NCBI RefSeq assembly: GCF_030816965.1
Contig: NZ_JAUSYQ010000002.1
Span: forward strand, 8,918,001 to 8,982,000
Direction: 5' to 3'
Origin: Streptomyces canus
Lineage (GTDB): Bacteria; Actinomycetota; Actinomycetes; Streptomycetales; Streptomycetaceae
Length of the DNA: 64,000 nt
Shown here piece by piece: positions 1-8,087 of the stretch. How positions within the stretch are numbered: the first letter of the stretch is position 1; each line of letters begins with the position of its first letter. Made by a program: the position numbers and the translations under genes. The notes below the pieces were generated by a model, which did not search any database, was not told where the DNA came from, and saw nothing but the letters and a program-made list of their open reading frames with translations.

Positions 1-592
1 GGCCACCAGCGGTCTCGGCGAAGTTGAGATGAGCGAGAAGCACTCGCAAGGCGGTGCGTCCTCGCTCCCCACGCCACGGGGTGACCTCGATACGGGCGCG
101 AAGGGCAGCGAGATCCTCGTGGGAGTTCTGGCGGGAGCCAACCTCTACCGTGCTGTGGACCGTTGCGCAGGCGCTGTCCCAGACTCGACGGACGTACGCG
201 AGGGCGCGTGCCTGACCAGAGCGCAGCGCGATGTTCTGCGTGTGCCTGCCACCCTCGTGATCCGGGTGCATCAGCAGCTGCGTCAACTGATCGACGGTGC
301 CCCCGACCCGGGCGACGTGGCAGGCGATAGCCGCAGTAATCCGATGGCCGTGCTCGGCCATGCCCTGTCGATCTTCGCGATGGACCACTCGTCCGTTACG
401 GTCGAGCTTGCTGTAGCTGCCCGCTGCGTAACGACCGGTGAGGTCTCCGAGAAGGACCAGATCAGCGGCGGCGCGGGGGAGGCCGACGAGTCCCTGCCGG
501 GAGGTTTGGGTGCCTGTGACTGCCTCTGGCTGGGAGTTTGCTGGACGTGAAGCCTTCTGCGAGTAGTGCGAAGAGGGTGCGTCGTATGGCAT
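1..592 (-). CDS. Partial conserved protein, probably from an integrative element
   Basis: An open frame of 197 codons starts at ATG 592 and runs off the left edge without a stop. It reads as real protein, for example LLGDLTGRYAAGSYSKLD and then WRGERGRTALRVLLAHLNFA near the edge, where a DNA-binding region could follow. It resembles conserved Streptomyces proteins that I associate with integrative elements, but I cannot name a family. No clear ribosome binding site precedes the ATG, so the start is uncertain. The upstream region carries hairpins and short repeats. The bulk of any mobile element would lie to the left of this window. Confidence 0.5.
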   Translation of the reverse strand, partial: MPYDAPSSHYSQKASRPANSQPEAVTGTQTSRQGLVGLPRAAADLVLLGDLTGRYAAGSYSKLDRNGRVVHREDRQGMAEHGHRITAAIACHVARVGGTVDQLTQLLMHPDHEGGRHTQNIALRSGQARALAYVRRVWDSACATVHSTVEVGSRQNSHEDLAALRARIEVTPWRGERGRTALRVLLAHLNFAETAGG

Positions 593-684
593 TCTGGGGT
601 CGTCTCGCAAAGACATGGACGCCACCTGGGCCCGCAAAAACCACGGGTGGTGCCCGGAACCGACCTCCAATCGGTGCCAACGAA

Positions 685-710
685 GCCTCCAGGACGGCCA
701 TCCTGGGGGC
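685..710 (+). terminator. Hairpin followed by TTTC, terminator-like
   Basis: Positions 685-694 pair with 701-710 over ten bases, including one G-T pair, around a six-base loop. TTTC follows on the plus strand. No plus-strand gene precedes it, so it may act as an attenuator or insulator for the minus-strand gene starting at 592. Confidence 0.4.
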
Positions 711-848
711 TTTCGTGTACCTGGCCTCGCTGGAGGCAGGCGTCCCTACCGCGGCTCGACGGAGGCGAATCTGAGGTCCTGCCAGAGTCACCACTCGTGA
801 TCCACACCGGTCGACTCGGGTCCCTCAGAGCCAGTTCTGGAGGCTGAT

Positions 849-920
849 GCCTCTGACTGCCTCTGAGCGGCCCGGGTCGAACCGGGGTCGAATCAGAGTG
901 TTTTCCTCTGACTGCCTCCG
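849..920. repeat. TGACTGCCTC short direct repeats
   Basis: CCTCTGACTGCCTC appears at about 850-863 and 905-918, and the core TGACTGCCTCTG also at 517-528. A hyphenated inverted repeat, TCAGAG (893-898) and CTCTGA (906-911), lies between the last two. These could be iterons, regulator sites or remnants of an element end. Confidence 0.4.
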
Positions 921-1173
921 ATCGCCTCTGTAACCCGTCCTAGCAGGTCACAGCCTCATCGCCCCCACACAAGCGCAGGTCAGAAAGGTGCGCTAGCTGT
1001 ACCACTGGTTCCTGGCGAAGGCGGTCGTGTGCGGCATCGTTGCGGCTCCCGTCTGTCGTGGTGGTGGCATCGTCTTGGCGTTCGCAGGGGCACGGCAACA
1101 CCGCTTCCGTCTCACGGAAGAGGAAGGCCGGACAACCTGCTGAGGCGGACTCGGCAAGTAACTGTAAAGAACC

Positions 1174-1202
1174 TTGACAGTTATATGGTCTAGTCCAATT
1201 AT
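1174..1202 (+). promoter_or_regulatory. Chitinase promoter with DasR-type operator
   Basis: TTGACA at 1174-1179 and AATTAT at 1197-1202 are 17 nt apart and form a good vegetative promoter. The 12-mer TGGTCTAGTCCA (1186-1197) fills the end of the spacer. It differs at one position from the core of the published DasR-responsive element (TGGTCTAGACCA), which controls chitin genes through glucosamine-6-phosphate in Streptomyces. Binding here would block RNA polymerase directly. Confidence 0.8.
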
Positions 1203-1275
1203 GGGCACGGTTCTTCTTCCCCGCGGTTCGGCCATTCCGCTGTCCCCGCATGCCCTTTTCCCCCTGGGAGCGTCA

Positions 1276-2355
1276 GTGAGACGACCTGGTCACCTTCGTG
1301 CGTTGCTGTCCTGTCTGAGCGTGAGCGCTCTGTCCGCCGGGCTCGTCGGACTGGGGGGAGGGGGCGCACTCGCGGCGTCCTCCTCGCCCTCGCTCCCGGC
1401 CTTCGGCAAGCCCCTGCCCGCCCACGTGGCGGCGCCCTACTTCGAGTCGTGGACCGGCCAGAGCCCGGCCGCACTCGCCGCCGCCTCCGGAAACAAGTAC
1501 CTCACGCTGGCGTTCCTCCAGACGGCCACGGCGGGTTCGTGCACCGCCTACTGGAACGGCGAGAGCGGTCAGCCGATCTCGAAGGCGTCCTTCGGCCGTG
1601 ACATCGCCACCATCCAGGCGCGCGGCGGCGACGTCATCCCCTCCTTCGGCGGCTGGACCGCGGACACCACCGGCACCGAACTGGCGGACAGCTGCACCAG
1701 CGTCGACGCCATCGCCGAGGTGTTCAAGAGCCTCGTCACGACGTACGGCATCAGCCGCATCGACCTCGATGTCGAGGGCGACTCGATCAACAACGCCGCC
1801 GGGATCGACCGCCGCAACAAGGCGATCGCGAAGGTCCAGCGCTGGGCCGAACGCACGGGCCGCACCGTGCAGTTCTCCTACACCCTCCCGACCTCCACGA
1901 CCGGCCTCGCGGCCAACGGCCTCGCCGTGCTCCAGAACGCCGTCGACAACGGCGCACGCGTGGATGTCGTCAACCTCATGACGTTCGACTACTACGACGG
2001 CGCCACGCACGACATGGCGGCCGACACCCGGACGGCCGCCGAGGGCCTGCACGGCCAGCTTGCCGCGCTCTACCCGCACAAGAGCTCCGCGAAGCTGTGG
2101 AGCATGATCGGGGTCATCGAGATGCCCGGCATCGACGACTACGGCCCCGAGGAGACCTTCACCGTCGAGAACGCGGTCGCGGTGGAGCAGTGGGCCGAGG
2201 CCAAGAAGATCAACACCCTCTCCTTCTGGGCACTCCAGCGCGACAACGGCGGCTGCCCGGGCACCGGCGGATCCGACTCCTGCTCCGGCATCGCCCAGGA
2301 CACCTGGGCCTTCAGCCACACCTTCGAGCAGTTCACGAGCGGCGGTCACAGGTAG
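1276..2355 (+). CDS. Secreted GH18 chitinase-like hydrolase
   Basis: Glycoside hydrolase of family 18, 359 aa, expected to act outside the cell on chitin or chito-oligosaccharides. GTG 1276 is preferred because GGGAG lies five bases upstream and the next residues form a signal peptide (VRRPGHLRALL, hydrophobic stretch, GALAAS). Longer readings would start inside the promoter. The active-site region reads IDLDVEG near residue 165: the catalytic Glu and two Asp are kept, but the first Asp of the DxxDxDxE consensus is Ser. No chitin-binding module is visible. The DasR-like operator upstream supports a role in chitin use. A strong terminator follows. Confidence 0.85.
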   Translation: MRRPGHLRALLSCLSVSALSAGLVGLGGGGALAASSSPSLPAFGKPLPAHVAAPYFESWTGQSPAALAAASGNKYLTLAFLQTATAGSCTAYWNGESGQPISKASFGRDIATIQARGGDVIPSFGGWTADTTGTELADSCTSVDAIAEVFKSLVTTYGISRIDLDVEGDSINNAAGIDRRNKAIAKVQRWAERTGRTVQFSYTLPTSTTGLAANGLAVLQNAVDNGARVDVVNLMTFDYYDGATHDMAADTRTAAEGLHGQLAALYPHKSSAKLWSMIGVIEMPGIDDYGPEETFTVENAVAVEQWAEAKKINTLSFWALQRDNGGCPGTGGSDSCSGIAQDTWAFSHTFEQFTSGGHR

Positions 2356-2374
2356 CGGCACGCCCCAGGGCGGC

Positions 2375-2415
2375 GGCGAGGGCCCGGTGCGCATCCTGCG
2401 CACCGGGCCCTCGCC
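2375..2415 (+). terminator. Strong terminator after chitinase
   Basis: A perfect 19-bp stem (2375-2393 with 2397-2415) with a 3-nt loop lies 20 bases after the chitinase stop. There is no T-tract, as is common in Streptomyces. Confidence 0.85.
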
Positions 2416-2553
2416 ACACCGATTTCGCTACAAGTTCCGAAATTATTCGGGGTGAGGACCGCCACGTGGCCGAAACACGCGGTTCATAGCGTCGGGACAC
2501 ATCACGCCACCGCCCTCAGTACTCGTGAGGAATCTCGTGTCACAGGAGTCCCC

Positions 2554-3852
2554 GTGCCCAACCTCTCCCGTCGCACCGCCCTGCGGCTGACCGCCGGAAT
2601 GGCCCTCGGCGCCGCGTTTCCCCTGTCCGGCTGCGGGCGCGAGGACGACGCGGCCGCCGCGTCCGGCGCCAAGAAGGTCGACGCGTCCCCGGCCACCGGC
2701 ACCGTGAACGTCTGGGCCGCCCAGGGCGACGCCGACGTGCTCGGCACGGTCGTCAAGCCGTTCAAGTCCGCCAACCCCGACCTGGTCGTGAAGACCACGC
2801 TGATCCCGAACGCGGAGTACTACACCAAGCTCCAGGCGGCGATCGCGGCGGGCAAGGGACCGGACGTCGCCCAGTTCTTCCCCGAGTCGCAGGCGCAGTT
2901 CCTCGACTCGTCGACCCTGCGGCCCGTGCCGGAGGGCCTGGTGGATCCGGGCAGCTTCTTCAAGAGCCTCTGGGACGCCGGGGTCGTGGACGACGTGGCC
3001 TACACGGTGCCCTGGTACGCGTACACGTACGCGCTCGTCTACCGATCAGATCTGGCCAAGAAGGCGGGCGTCGAGGCGCCGACCACCTGGGCCGGCATGG
3101 AGCCCTTCCTCAAGGCCCTTCAGGGCGCCGGCGCGGCCCACGCACTGGGGGCCGACATCGGGTGGGACATCTTCAACGGCCAGGACGTCGCCATGTACGC
3201 CTGGCAGGCCGGAGCCTCACTCGTCACCTCCGCCGGCAAGTGGAACCTGAACACGCCCCAGATGGTCGACGCCCTCGACTACAACGCGTCCTTCTTCACC
3301 GCCGGGACGGCCGACACCAGCGGGCCGACCTTCCTCGACGCACAGCCGTACTTCGTCTCCGGCAAGACGGCGAGCATGATCACCGGGCCCTGGGTCATCG
3401 GTCAGCTCGACACCGCTGCCAAGAAGAGCGGCTGGACGGCCTCCCACGTCGCCACCGCCCCCCTGCCCGCCGGAGCGTCGAGCAGCGTCTCCTTCTCCGC
3501 GGGCGGCACCTGGGGCGTCCTCGCCGACAGCGGCAACACGGACGCCGCCTGGAAGCTCGTCAGGTATCTGGCCAAGCCCAGCACGCAGGTCGCGCAGTAC
3601 AAGGGGTACGGCTCGCTGCCGGCCGTCATCTCCGCCTGGGACGACCCGGCGATCAAGGGCCAGCCGCTGCTGGCCGCCTTCTTCACCCAGCTCAAGAACA
3701 CCCGTGCGTTCCCGCAGGTCAGCACGTGGCAGCAGGTCGCGACCCGGCTGGGCAAGGAGGTGGAGGCCGTCGCCAAGGGCAAGCAGACCGCGGCGAAGGC
3801 GGCCGCGAACATCCAGGCGTACGCCGAGAGCGTCGGCACGGGCACGCAGTGA
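2554..3852 (+). CDS. ABC transporter extracellular sugar-binding lipoprotein
   Basis: Substrate-binding protein of a carbohydrate ABC importer (family 1 type), 432 aa. GTG 2554 is chosen because AGGAG (2543-2547) is well placed and it gives VPNLSRRTALRLT, a twin-arginine-like signal ending in the lipobox LSGC near residue 26. The mature part has typical features such as VNVWAAQGD at the start of the first lobe and ITGPWVIGQLD in the middle. It overlaps the first permease by one base (TGATG), so the genes are translationally coupled. The substrate is probably a sugar or glycoside, inferred from downstream enzymes. Confidence 0.9.
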   Translation: MPNLSRRTALRLTAGMALGAAFPLSGCGREDDAAAASGAKKVDASPATGTVNVWAAQGDADVLGTVVKPFKSANPDLVVKTTLIPNAEYYTKLQAAIAAGKGPDVAQFFPESQAQFLDSSTLRPVPEGLVDPGSFFKSLWDAGVVDDVAYTVPWYAYTYALVYRSDLAKKAGVEAPTTWAGMEPFLKALQGAGAAHALGADIGWDIFNGQDVAMYAWQAGASLVTSAGKWNLNTPQMVDALDYNASFFTAGTADTSGPTFLDAQPYFVSGKTASMITGPWVIGQLDTAAKKSGWTASHVATAPLPAGASSSVSFSAGGTWGVLADSGNTDAAWKLVRYLAKPSTQVAQYKGYGSLPAVISAWDDPAIKGQPLLAAFFTQLKNTRAFPQVSTWQQVATRLGKEVEAVAKGKQTAAKAAANIQAYAESVGTGTQ

Positions 3853-4793
3853 TGACCACGACTCTCGTACCGGCCACCAAGAGGGCCAGGGCCGTGCCCA
3901 AGACGGCGGCACACAAGGTGTCCCGCGCCCGCCGCACCGCCGTCGCCTGGCTCTTCCTCGCCCCCTTCGGCCTCGTCTTCCTGGTCTACACGGCGATCCC
4001 GACCGTCGCCGCACTCGCCCTGAGCCTCACCGACATCCGCGGCGCCGACCTCCGCACCCCGTTCGCCGTCGACTTCACCGGCGTCGAGAACTACCTCCGG
4101 CTGTTCCAGGACGACACCTTCGTCCGGGACATCCTCAACACCGCCCTCTTCGTGGCCGTGGGCGTACCGCTGACGATGGGCATCGGTTTCACCCTGGCCC
4201 TCGCGCTGAACTCCGGCATCAGCCGGCTGCGCGGTGTCCTGCGCACCGTCTTCTTCGCGCCCGTCGTCACCAACGTCGTCGCCGTCGCGCTGATCTGGCA
4301 GTACGCCTTCCACCTCGACGGCACCGTCAACAAGCTGCTCGGCGCGATCGGACTCGCCGGACCGAACTGGCTGGACGATCCCGATCTGGCCATGCCGGTC
4401 GTGATCCTGCTCGGCGTCTGGCGCAACTTCGGCATCGCGATGGTGCTGTTCCTCGCCGGCCTCCAGGCCGTCCCGCGGGACGTGTACGAGGCCGCCGCCC
4501 TGGACGGGGCCGGCCGGTGGCGCCAACTCCGGCACATCACCCTGCCGTTGCTGCTGCCCACCACGCTCATGGTCTCCGTCCTGCTGACCGTCTTCTACCT
4601 CCAGGTCTTCGACGAGCCCTACCTCCTCACCGGAGGCGGCCCGCTCGGCTCCACCGAGTCGGTCGCGCTGTACACCTACCGCCAGTTCGGGGCGGGCCAG
4701 TTCGGGATGTCCTCGGCGGCCTCCTTCGTGACGCTCGCGCTGGTGACCGTGGTGAGCGTCGTCCAGTTCCGGCTGCTGAGGTCCCGCACATGA
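3852..4793 (+). CDS. Sugar ABC transporter permease (MalF type)
   Basis: Inner-membrane permease, 313 aa, with an N-terminal cytoplasmic tail followed by about six membrane segments (first near AVAWLFLAPFGLVFLVYTAI). The ATPase-contact EAA loop reads EAAALDGAGRWRQLRHITLP. Start overlaps the upstream stop by one base and its stop overlaps the next start (ATGA), so it is the middle of a tight operon. It partners with the permease beginning at 4790. No ATPase gene is present in the cluster; in Streptomyces the shared ATPase MsiK commonly serves such importers. Confidence 0.92.
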   Translation: MTTTLVPATKRARAVPKTAAHKVSRARRTAVAWLFLAPFGLVFLVYTAIPTVAALALSLTDIRGADLRTPFAVDFTGVENYLRLFQDDTFVRDILNTALFVAVGVPLTMGIGFTLALALNSGISRLRGVLRTVFFAPVVTNVVAVALIWQYAFHLDGTVNKLLGAIGLAGPNWLDDPDLAMPVVILLGVWRNFGIAMVLFLAGLQAVPRDVYEAAALDGAGRWRQLRHITLPLLLPTTLMVSVLLTVFYLQVFDEPYLLTGGGPLGSTESVALYTYRQFGAGQFGMSSAASFVTLALVTVVSVVQFRLLRSRT

Positions 4794-5611
4794 ACCGTGC
4801 CGCCCGCCCCGTGATGTACGCCGCCCTGGTGCTGTGCGCCCTGCTCACGACGCTGCCCTTCGCGTGGGGGGTGAGCGGCTCGCTGCGCAGCCTGGACGAG
4901 ATCCGCTCCGACCCCGGGGCCCTGTTCCCGCACCACCTCACCTTCGGCAACTTCACCCGGCTGTTCGAGACCCAGGGCTTCGGGCGGTTCCTGGTCAACA
5001 GCGTCGTCGTCGCGCTGATCGTGGTGGCCGGGAACATCCTGGCCGCGTCGGCCGCCGGATACGCCCTCGCCAAGCTCGACTTCGCGGGCCGGCGGCTCGC
5101 GTTCGGCGCGGTCATGGCGGCGATGATGGTGCCGTTCACCGCGGTGTTCGTCACCCAGTTCGTGATCACCGTGGACCTGGGCCTCGCGGACACCCTCGCC
5201 GGAATCGCCCTGCCCGGCGCGGCGCTTCCCCTGTCGGTCTTCATCGTGCGCCAGTACGCCCTGTCGGTCCCCGACGAACTCCTCGAAGCGGCCCGCATCG
5301 ACGGCGCGGGCGAGTTCCGGATCTTCTTCAGGATCTTCCTGCCGCTGGCCGGTCCCGCCGTCGCCACGATCACGATCATGTCGTTCCTCAACTCCTGGAA
5401 CAACTTCATCTGGCCGCTGGTCGTCGCCCAGAGCATGTCCACCTACACCCTCCCGGTCGGCCTCGCCGCCACCAGCCAGGCCGCGGCCCACGTCACCGAC
5501 TACGGCCTGCTGCTCGCCGGAGCGATCGTCGTGATGCTGCCGGTGCTCGTGCTCTTCCTCTTCCTGCAGCGGTACTTCGTCCAGGGCATCGCGGGAACGG
5601 GGCTGCGATGA
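4790..5611 (+). CDS. Sugar ABC transporter permease (MalG type)
   Basis: Second permease, 273 aa, about six membrane segments, with the EAA loop EAARIDGAGEFRIFFRIFLP and the conserved LNSWNNFIWPL near the C-terminus. ATG 4790 overlaps the stop of the first permease (ATGA), and its own stop overlaps the ATG of the esterase gene (ATGA). It forms the heterodimeric membrane channel with the product of 3852-4793. Confidence 0.92.
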   Translation: MNRAARPVMYAALVLCALLTTLPFAWGVSGSLRSLDEIRSDPGALFPHHLTFGNFTRLFETQGFGRFLVNSVVVALIVVAGNILAASAAGYALAKLDFAGRRLAFGAVMAAMMVPFTAVFVTQFVITVDLGLADTLAGIALPGAALPLSVFIVRQYALSVPDELLEAARIDGAGEFRIFFRIFLPLAGPAVATITIMSFLNSWNNFIWPLVVAQSMSTYTLPVGLAATSQAAAHVTDYGLLLAGAIVVMLPVLVLFLFLQRYFVQGIAGTGLR

Positions 5612-6918
5612 GCACGCCGGTCACCGTCCGGACCCCGGCGGGCACGGTCGTCGGCCGCCGGCACCGAGACGTGCGGCGCTTCCTGGGCATCCCCTATGCC
5701 GAAGCTCCCACCGGCCCACGGAGGTTCGCCGCACCGGCCCCACGCGGGCGCCTCACACAGCCGTACGACGCCACCCGCCCCGGAGCCACCGCGCAGCGCG
5801 TGCCGCTGTTCACCACGACCACCATCCCGGAGCCGTCGGTGCCGGGCGACGACATACTGAACGTCTCCGTCACGGCCCCCGACGCGGACGGCTGCCCGGT
5901 GCTCGTGTGGATCCACGGAGGCGGCTTTCTCGCGGGCAGCCCGGCGAGCCCCTGGTACGACGGTCGGGCCTTCGCCCGCGACGGCGTCGTCACCGTCACC
6001 GTCGGCTACCGGCTCGGCGTCGACGGATTCGCCGTACTGGACGACGTCCCCACCAACCTCGGGCTGCGGGACGTGCTCCTCGCGCTCGACTGGGTGCGGG
6101 AGAACATCGCCGCGTTCGGGGGCGACCCGGACCGGGTCACCGTCGCGGGCCAGTCGGCCGGGGGAGCGATGGCGCTCGCGCTGCTGTCGTCGCCCGCCGG
6201 GCGCGGCAGGTTCCAGCGGGCGGTCAGTCTGTCCGGCGGCCTGTTCGAAGTGGAAGCGACCCGGGTCCGTGACGTCCTCGCACGGCTCGGCGAGCACCTG
6301 GGCGTGGCGCCCACCCGGGCCGGATTCGCCCTGTGCGCACCGGAGTCGCTCCAGCGGGGCGTGCTCGACCTGCGCGGGGACGACGACCGGCTCGTGCTCG
6401 GTCCGGTCGTCGGCGACGACATCCTGCCGCTGCCGCTCGCCGAGGGGCTGGCCGGGCACGGACAGGACGTCCCGCTGCTGCTCGGCGCCACGGGCGACGA
6501 GTTCGACGGCGACAGCGAGAGCGGGTCGCGCGCGGCCGGCACCCGGATCACGGACACCCTGTTCCGCTCCGCGTGCCCCCGCACCGCGGCCGCCCGCCGC
6601 GCGTCCCCCGCCGGCACCTGGCTGTACTCCTTCGAATGGCCCTCCCCGGCCCTCGGCGGCGCCGTGCACTGCGTCGACCTCCCCTTCTTCTTCGACGTGC
6701 TCGACGCGCCCGGCGTCCCCGAGGCGCTCGGCCCGAACCCGCCGGTGGCGCTGGCCGCCCGGATGCACACCGACCTCGTCGACTTCGTCCGCGGCCAGTC
6801 CCCGACCTGGGGGAGGGCGACCGGGCGGCTCGGCGACCCGGCCCGCGCATACGGCCGACCGCTCGCGGCCGACACCCGGGGCGTGTACGACCCGGTGACG
6901 GGAGGGGAGCCGTGCTGA
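5608..6918 (+). CDS. Carboxylesterase, type B family
   Basis: Alpha/beta hydrolase of the type B carboxylesterase family, 436 aa, somewhat shorter than the usual 480-550. Visible motifs are FLGIPYAEAPTGPRRF at the N-terminus, the oxyanion loop WIHGGGF, the nucleophile elbow GQSAGG (Ser near residue 182), a Glu in GATGDEFDG and a His in AVHCVDLPFFF, so the triad looks complete. No signal peptide is seen, so it probably acts in the cytoplasm on an imported ester. Four-base overlap with the permease gene couples hydrolysis to import. Confidence 0.88.
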   Translation: MSTPVTVRTPAGTVVGRRHRDVRRFLGIPYAEAPTGPRRFAAPAPRGRLTQPYDATRPGATAQRVPLFTTTTIPEPSVPGDDILNVSVTAPDADGCPVLVWIHGGGFLAGSPASPWYDGRAFARDGVVTVTVGYRLGVDGFAVLDDVPTNLGLRDVLLALDWVRENIAAFGGDPDRVTVAGQSAGGAMALALLSSPAGRGRFQRAVSLSGGLFEVEATRVRDVLARLGEHLGVAPTRAGFALCAPESLQRGVLDLRGDDDRLVLGPVVGDDILPLPLAEGLAGHGQDVPLLLGATGDEFDGDSESGSRAAGTRITDTLFRSACPRTAAARRASPAGTWLYSFEWPSPALGGAVHCVDLPFFFDVLDAPGVPEALGPNPPVALAARMHTDLVDFVRGQSPTWGRATGRLGDPARAYGRPLAADTRGVYDPVTGGEPC

Positions 6919-8057
6919 CGGCCGGCATGAACCAGAGCGCCGTACGACGGGTCAACACCTCCGTGATCCTGCGGGCGTTGGCGGTGTCGGCGGGACCGAG
7001 GAAACTCACCGAACTCGCCGAGCAGACCGGTCTGTCCCGCCGCACGATCGAGCTGATCCTGGACTCGCTCGTCGAGGCGGGCTGGGTCGCCGAACTCGAC
7101 CGGGTGCCGAACAGCGGCTGCGCCGGACGCCCGGCCCGCCGCTACGAACTGCGCGCCGAACACGCCCTGTTGGCCGCCGTACGCGTCACGACCGTCGATG
7201 TCTCCGCCGTCGTCGCCGACGTGCGCGGCCACATCCTCGGCCGGGCACACCGGCCGCTGCGCGCCTACAAGGACCCGCGCACCACTCTCGACGACGCCGC
7301 CGCACTGGTCCTCCAGGCCCTCGAAGACGCCGGCGGCTCGGTGGACCGGCTGCGCGCCGGGGCCATCGCCGGCGGCGGTGCCATCGACGACGAAGGAGTC
7401 GTACGGCGCCTGGTGCACACCACGCGCTGGGAGGGCGTGCACCTGCCCGAGGAGCTCGGCCGGCGTGTCCCGGTGCCCTGGTTCGCCGACAACGACACCA
7501 ACCTCGGTGCGCTGGCGGAGCGTTGGCGGGGAGTGGCAGCCGATCACGACAACGTCGTATGGGCGATGCTCGGGAACCGGACCGGCCTCGGCATCCTGAT
7601 CCGAGGGGCCGTGCACCGCGGGCTCGACGGAGCCGCGGGAGAGATCGTCGAAGCCCGCTCGATGCCGGCCGGCTCGGTCGAGGACCGGCCCGTCGCCGCC
7701 CTGACCTCACCGCTGCCCGCCCAACGCGCCCTCGCCCTGGCCCGGTTCGAGGCGGCCCGGAACGGCGACGCCGCCTCGCTCGCCGAGGTCGACGAGTTCG
7801 TGGAGAACATCGCGTCGATCCTCACCACCCTGTCCTGGACGGTCGCCCCCTCGCTCATCGTCCTCGGCGGCGGACTGGAGGACGCGGCCGACGTCCTGCT
7901 GCCCCGGGTACGGGCCGCGCTGCGGGACGCCCGCACCCCCGCGGTCGAACTGCGCGCCACCGCGCTCGGCCACGACGCCCCGCTCATCGGCGCGGTGAAG
8001 CTCGCCCTGGACCGCATGGACACCGAGCTGTTCGGACCGCTCGGCCCGGTCGCCTGA
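6912..8057 (+). CDS. ROK-family transcriptional regulator
   Basis: Regulator of the ROK (repressor, ORF, kinase) family, 381 aa. An N-terminal winged helix (VNTSVILRALAVSAGPRKLTELAEQTGLSRRTIELILDSLV) precedes an actin-like ROK sugar-kinase-fold domain. GTG 6912 is chosen because GGAGGGGAG lies just upstream; ATG 6927 is an alternative. It overlaps the esterase stop. It probably controls the surrounding cluster in response to an imported sugar. The usual kinase glycine signature is poorly conserved, so it may bind sugar without phosphorylating it. Confidence 0.88.
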   Translation: MLTAGMNQSAVRRVNTSVILRALAVSAGPRKLTELAEQTGLSRRTIELILDSLVEAGWVAELDRVPNSGCAGRPARRYELRAEHALLAAVRVTTVDVSAVVADVRGHILGRAHRPLRAYKDPRTTLDDAAALVLQALEDAGGSVDRLRAGAIAGGGAIDDEGVVRRLVHTTRWEGVHLPEELGRRVPVPWFADNDTNLGALAERWRGVAADHDNVVWAMLGNRTGLGILIRGAVHRGLDGAAGEIVEARSMPAGSVEDRPVAALTSPLPAQRALALARFEAARNGDAASLAEVDEFVENIASILTTLSWTVAPSLIVLGGGLEDAADVLLPRVRAALRDARTPAVELRATALGHDAPLIGAVKLALDRMDTELFGPLGPVA

Positions 8058-8087
8058 CCCCCACACCACACGTACACGGAGCTCCAC

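Larger units (their letters stand above)
593..1173. other. Gene-free stretch with hairpin and short repeats
   Basis: I find no convincing gene here. It holds a strong hairpin (685-710), three copies of a TGACTGCCTC repeat (517-528 inside the neighbouring gene, 854-865 and 909-920), and a small inverted repeat TCAGAG/CTCTGA at 893-898 and 906-911. Positions 1000-1150 are open in several frames but show no start signal or recognisable protein. This may be the edge of a mobile element. Confidence 0.4.

Noticed and set aside
940..1251. Minus-strand reading as a transposase tail
   Set aside because: Low-complexity Arg/Pro-rich translation without any conserved transposase motif, and it crosses the chitinase promoter.
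1174..1275. Upstream extension of the chitinase to TTG 1174 or ATG 1201
   Set aside because: These codons lie inside the -35/-10 promoter and operator. GTG 1276 has a ribosome binding site and a normal signal peptide.
1273..2403. Long minus-strand open frames opposite real genes (also at 3217-4535, 12593-14602, 20516-22234, 61010-63958)
   Set aside because: They mirror the strong third-position GC bias of the plus-strand genes and have repetitive Gly/Val/Arg-rich translations.
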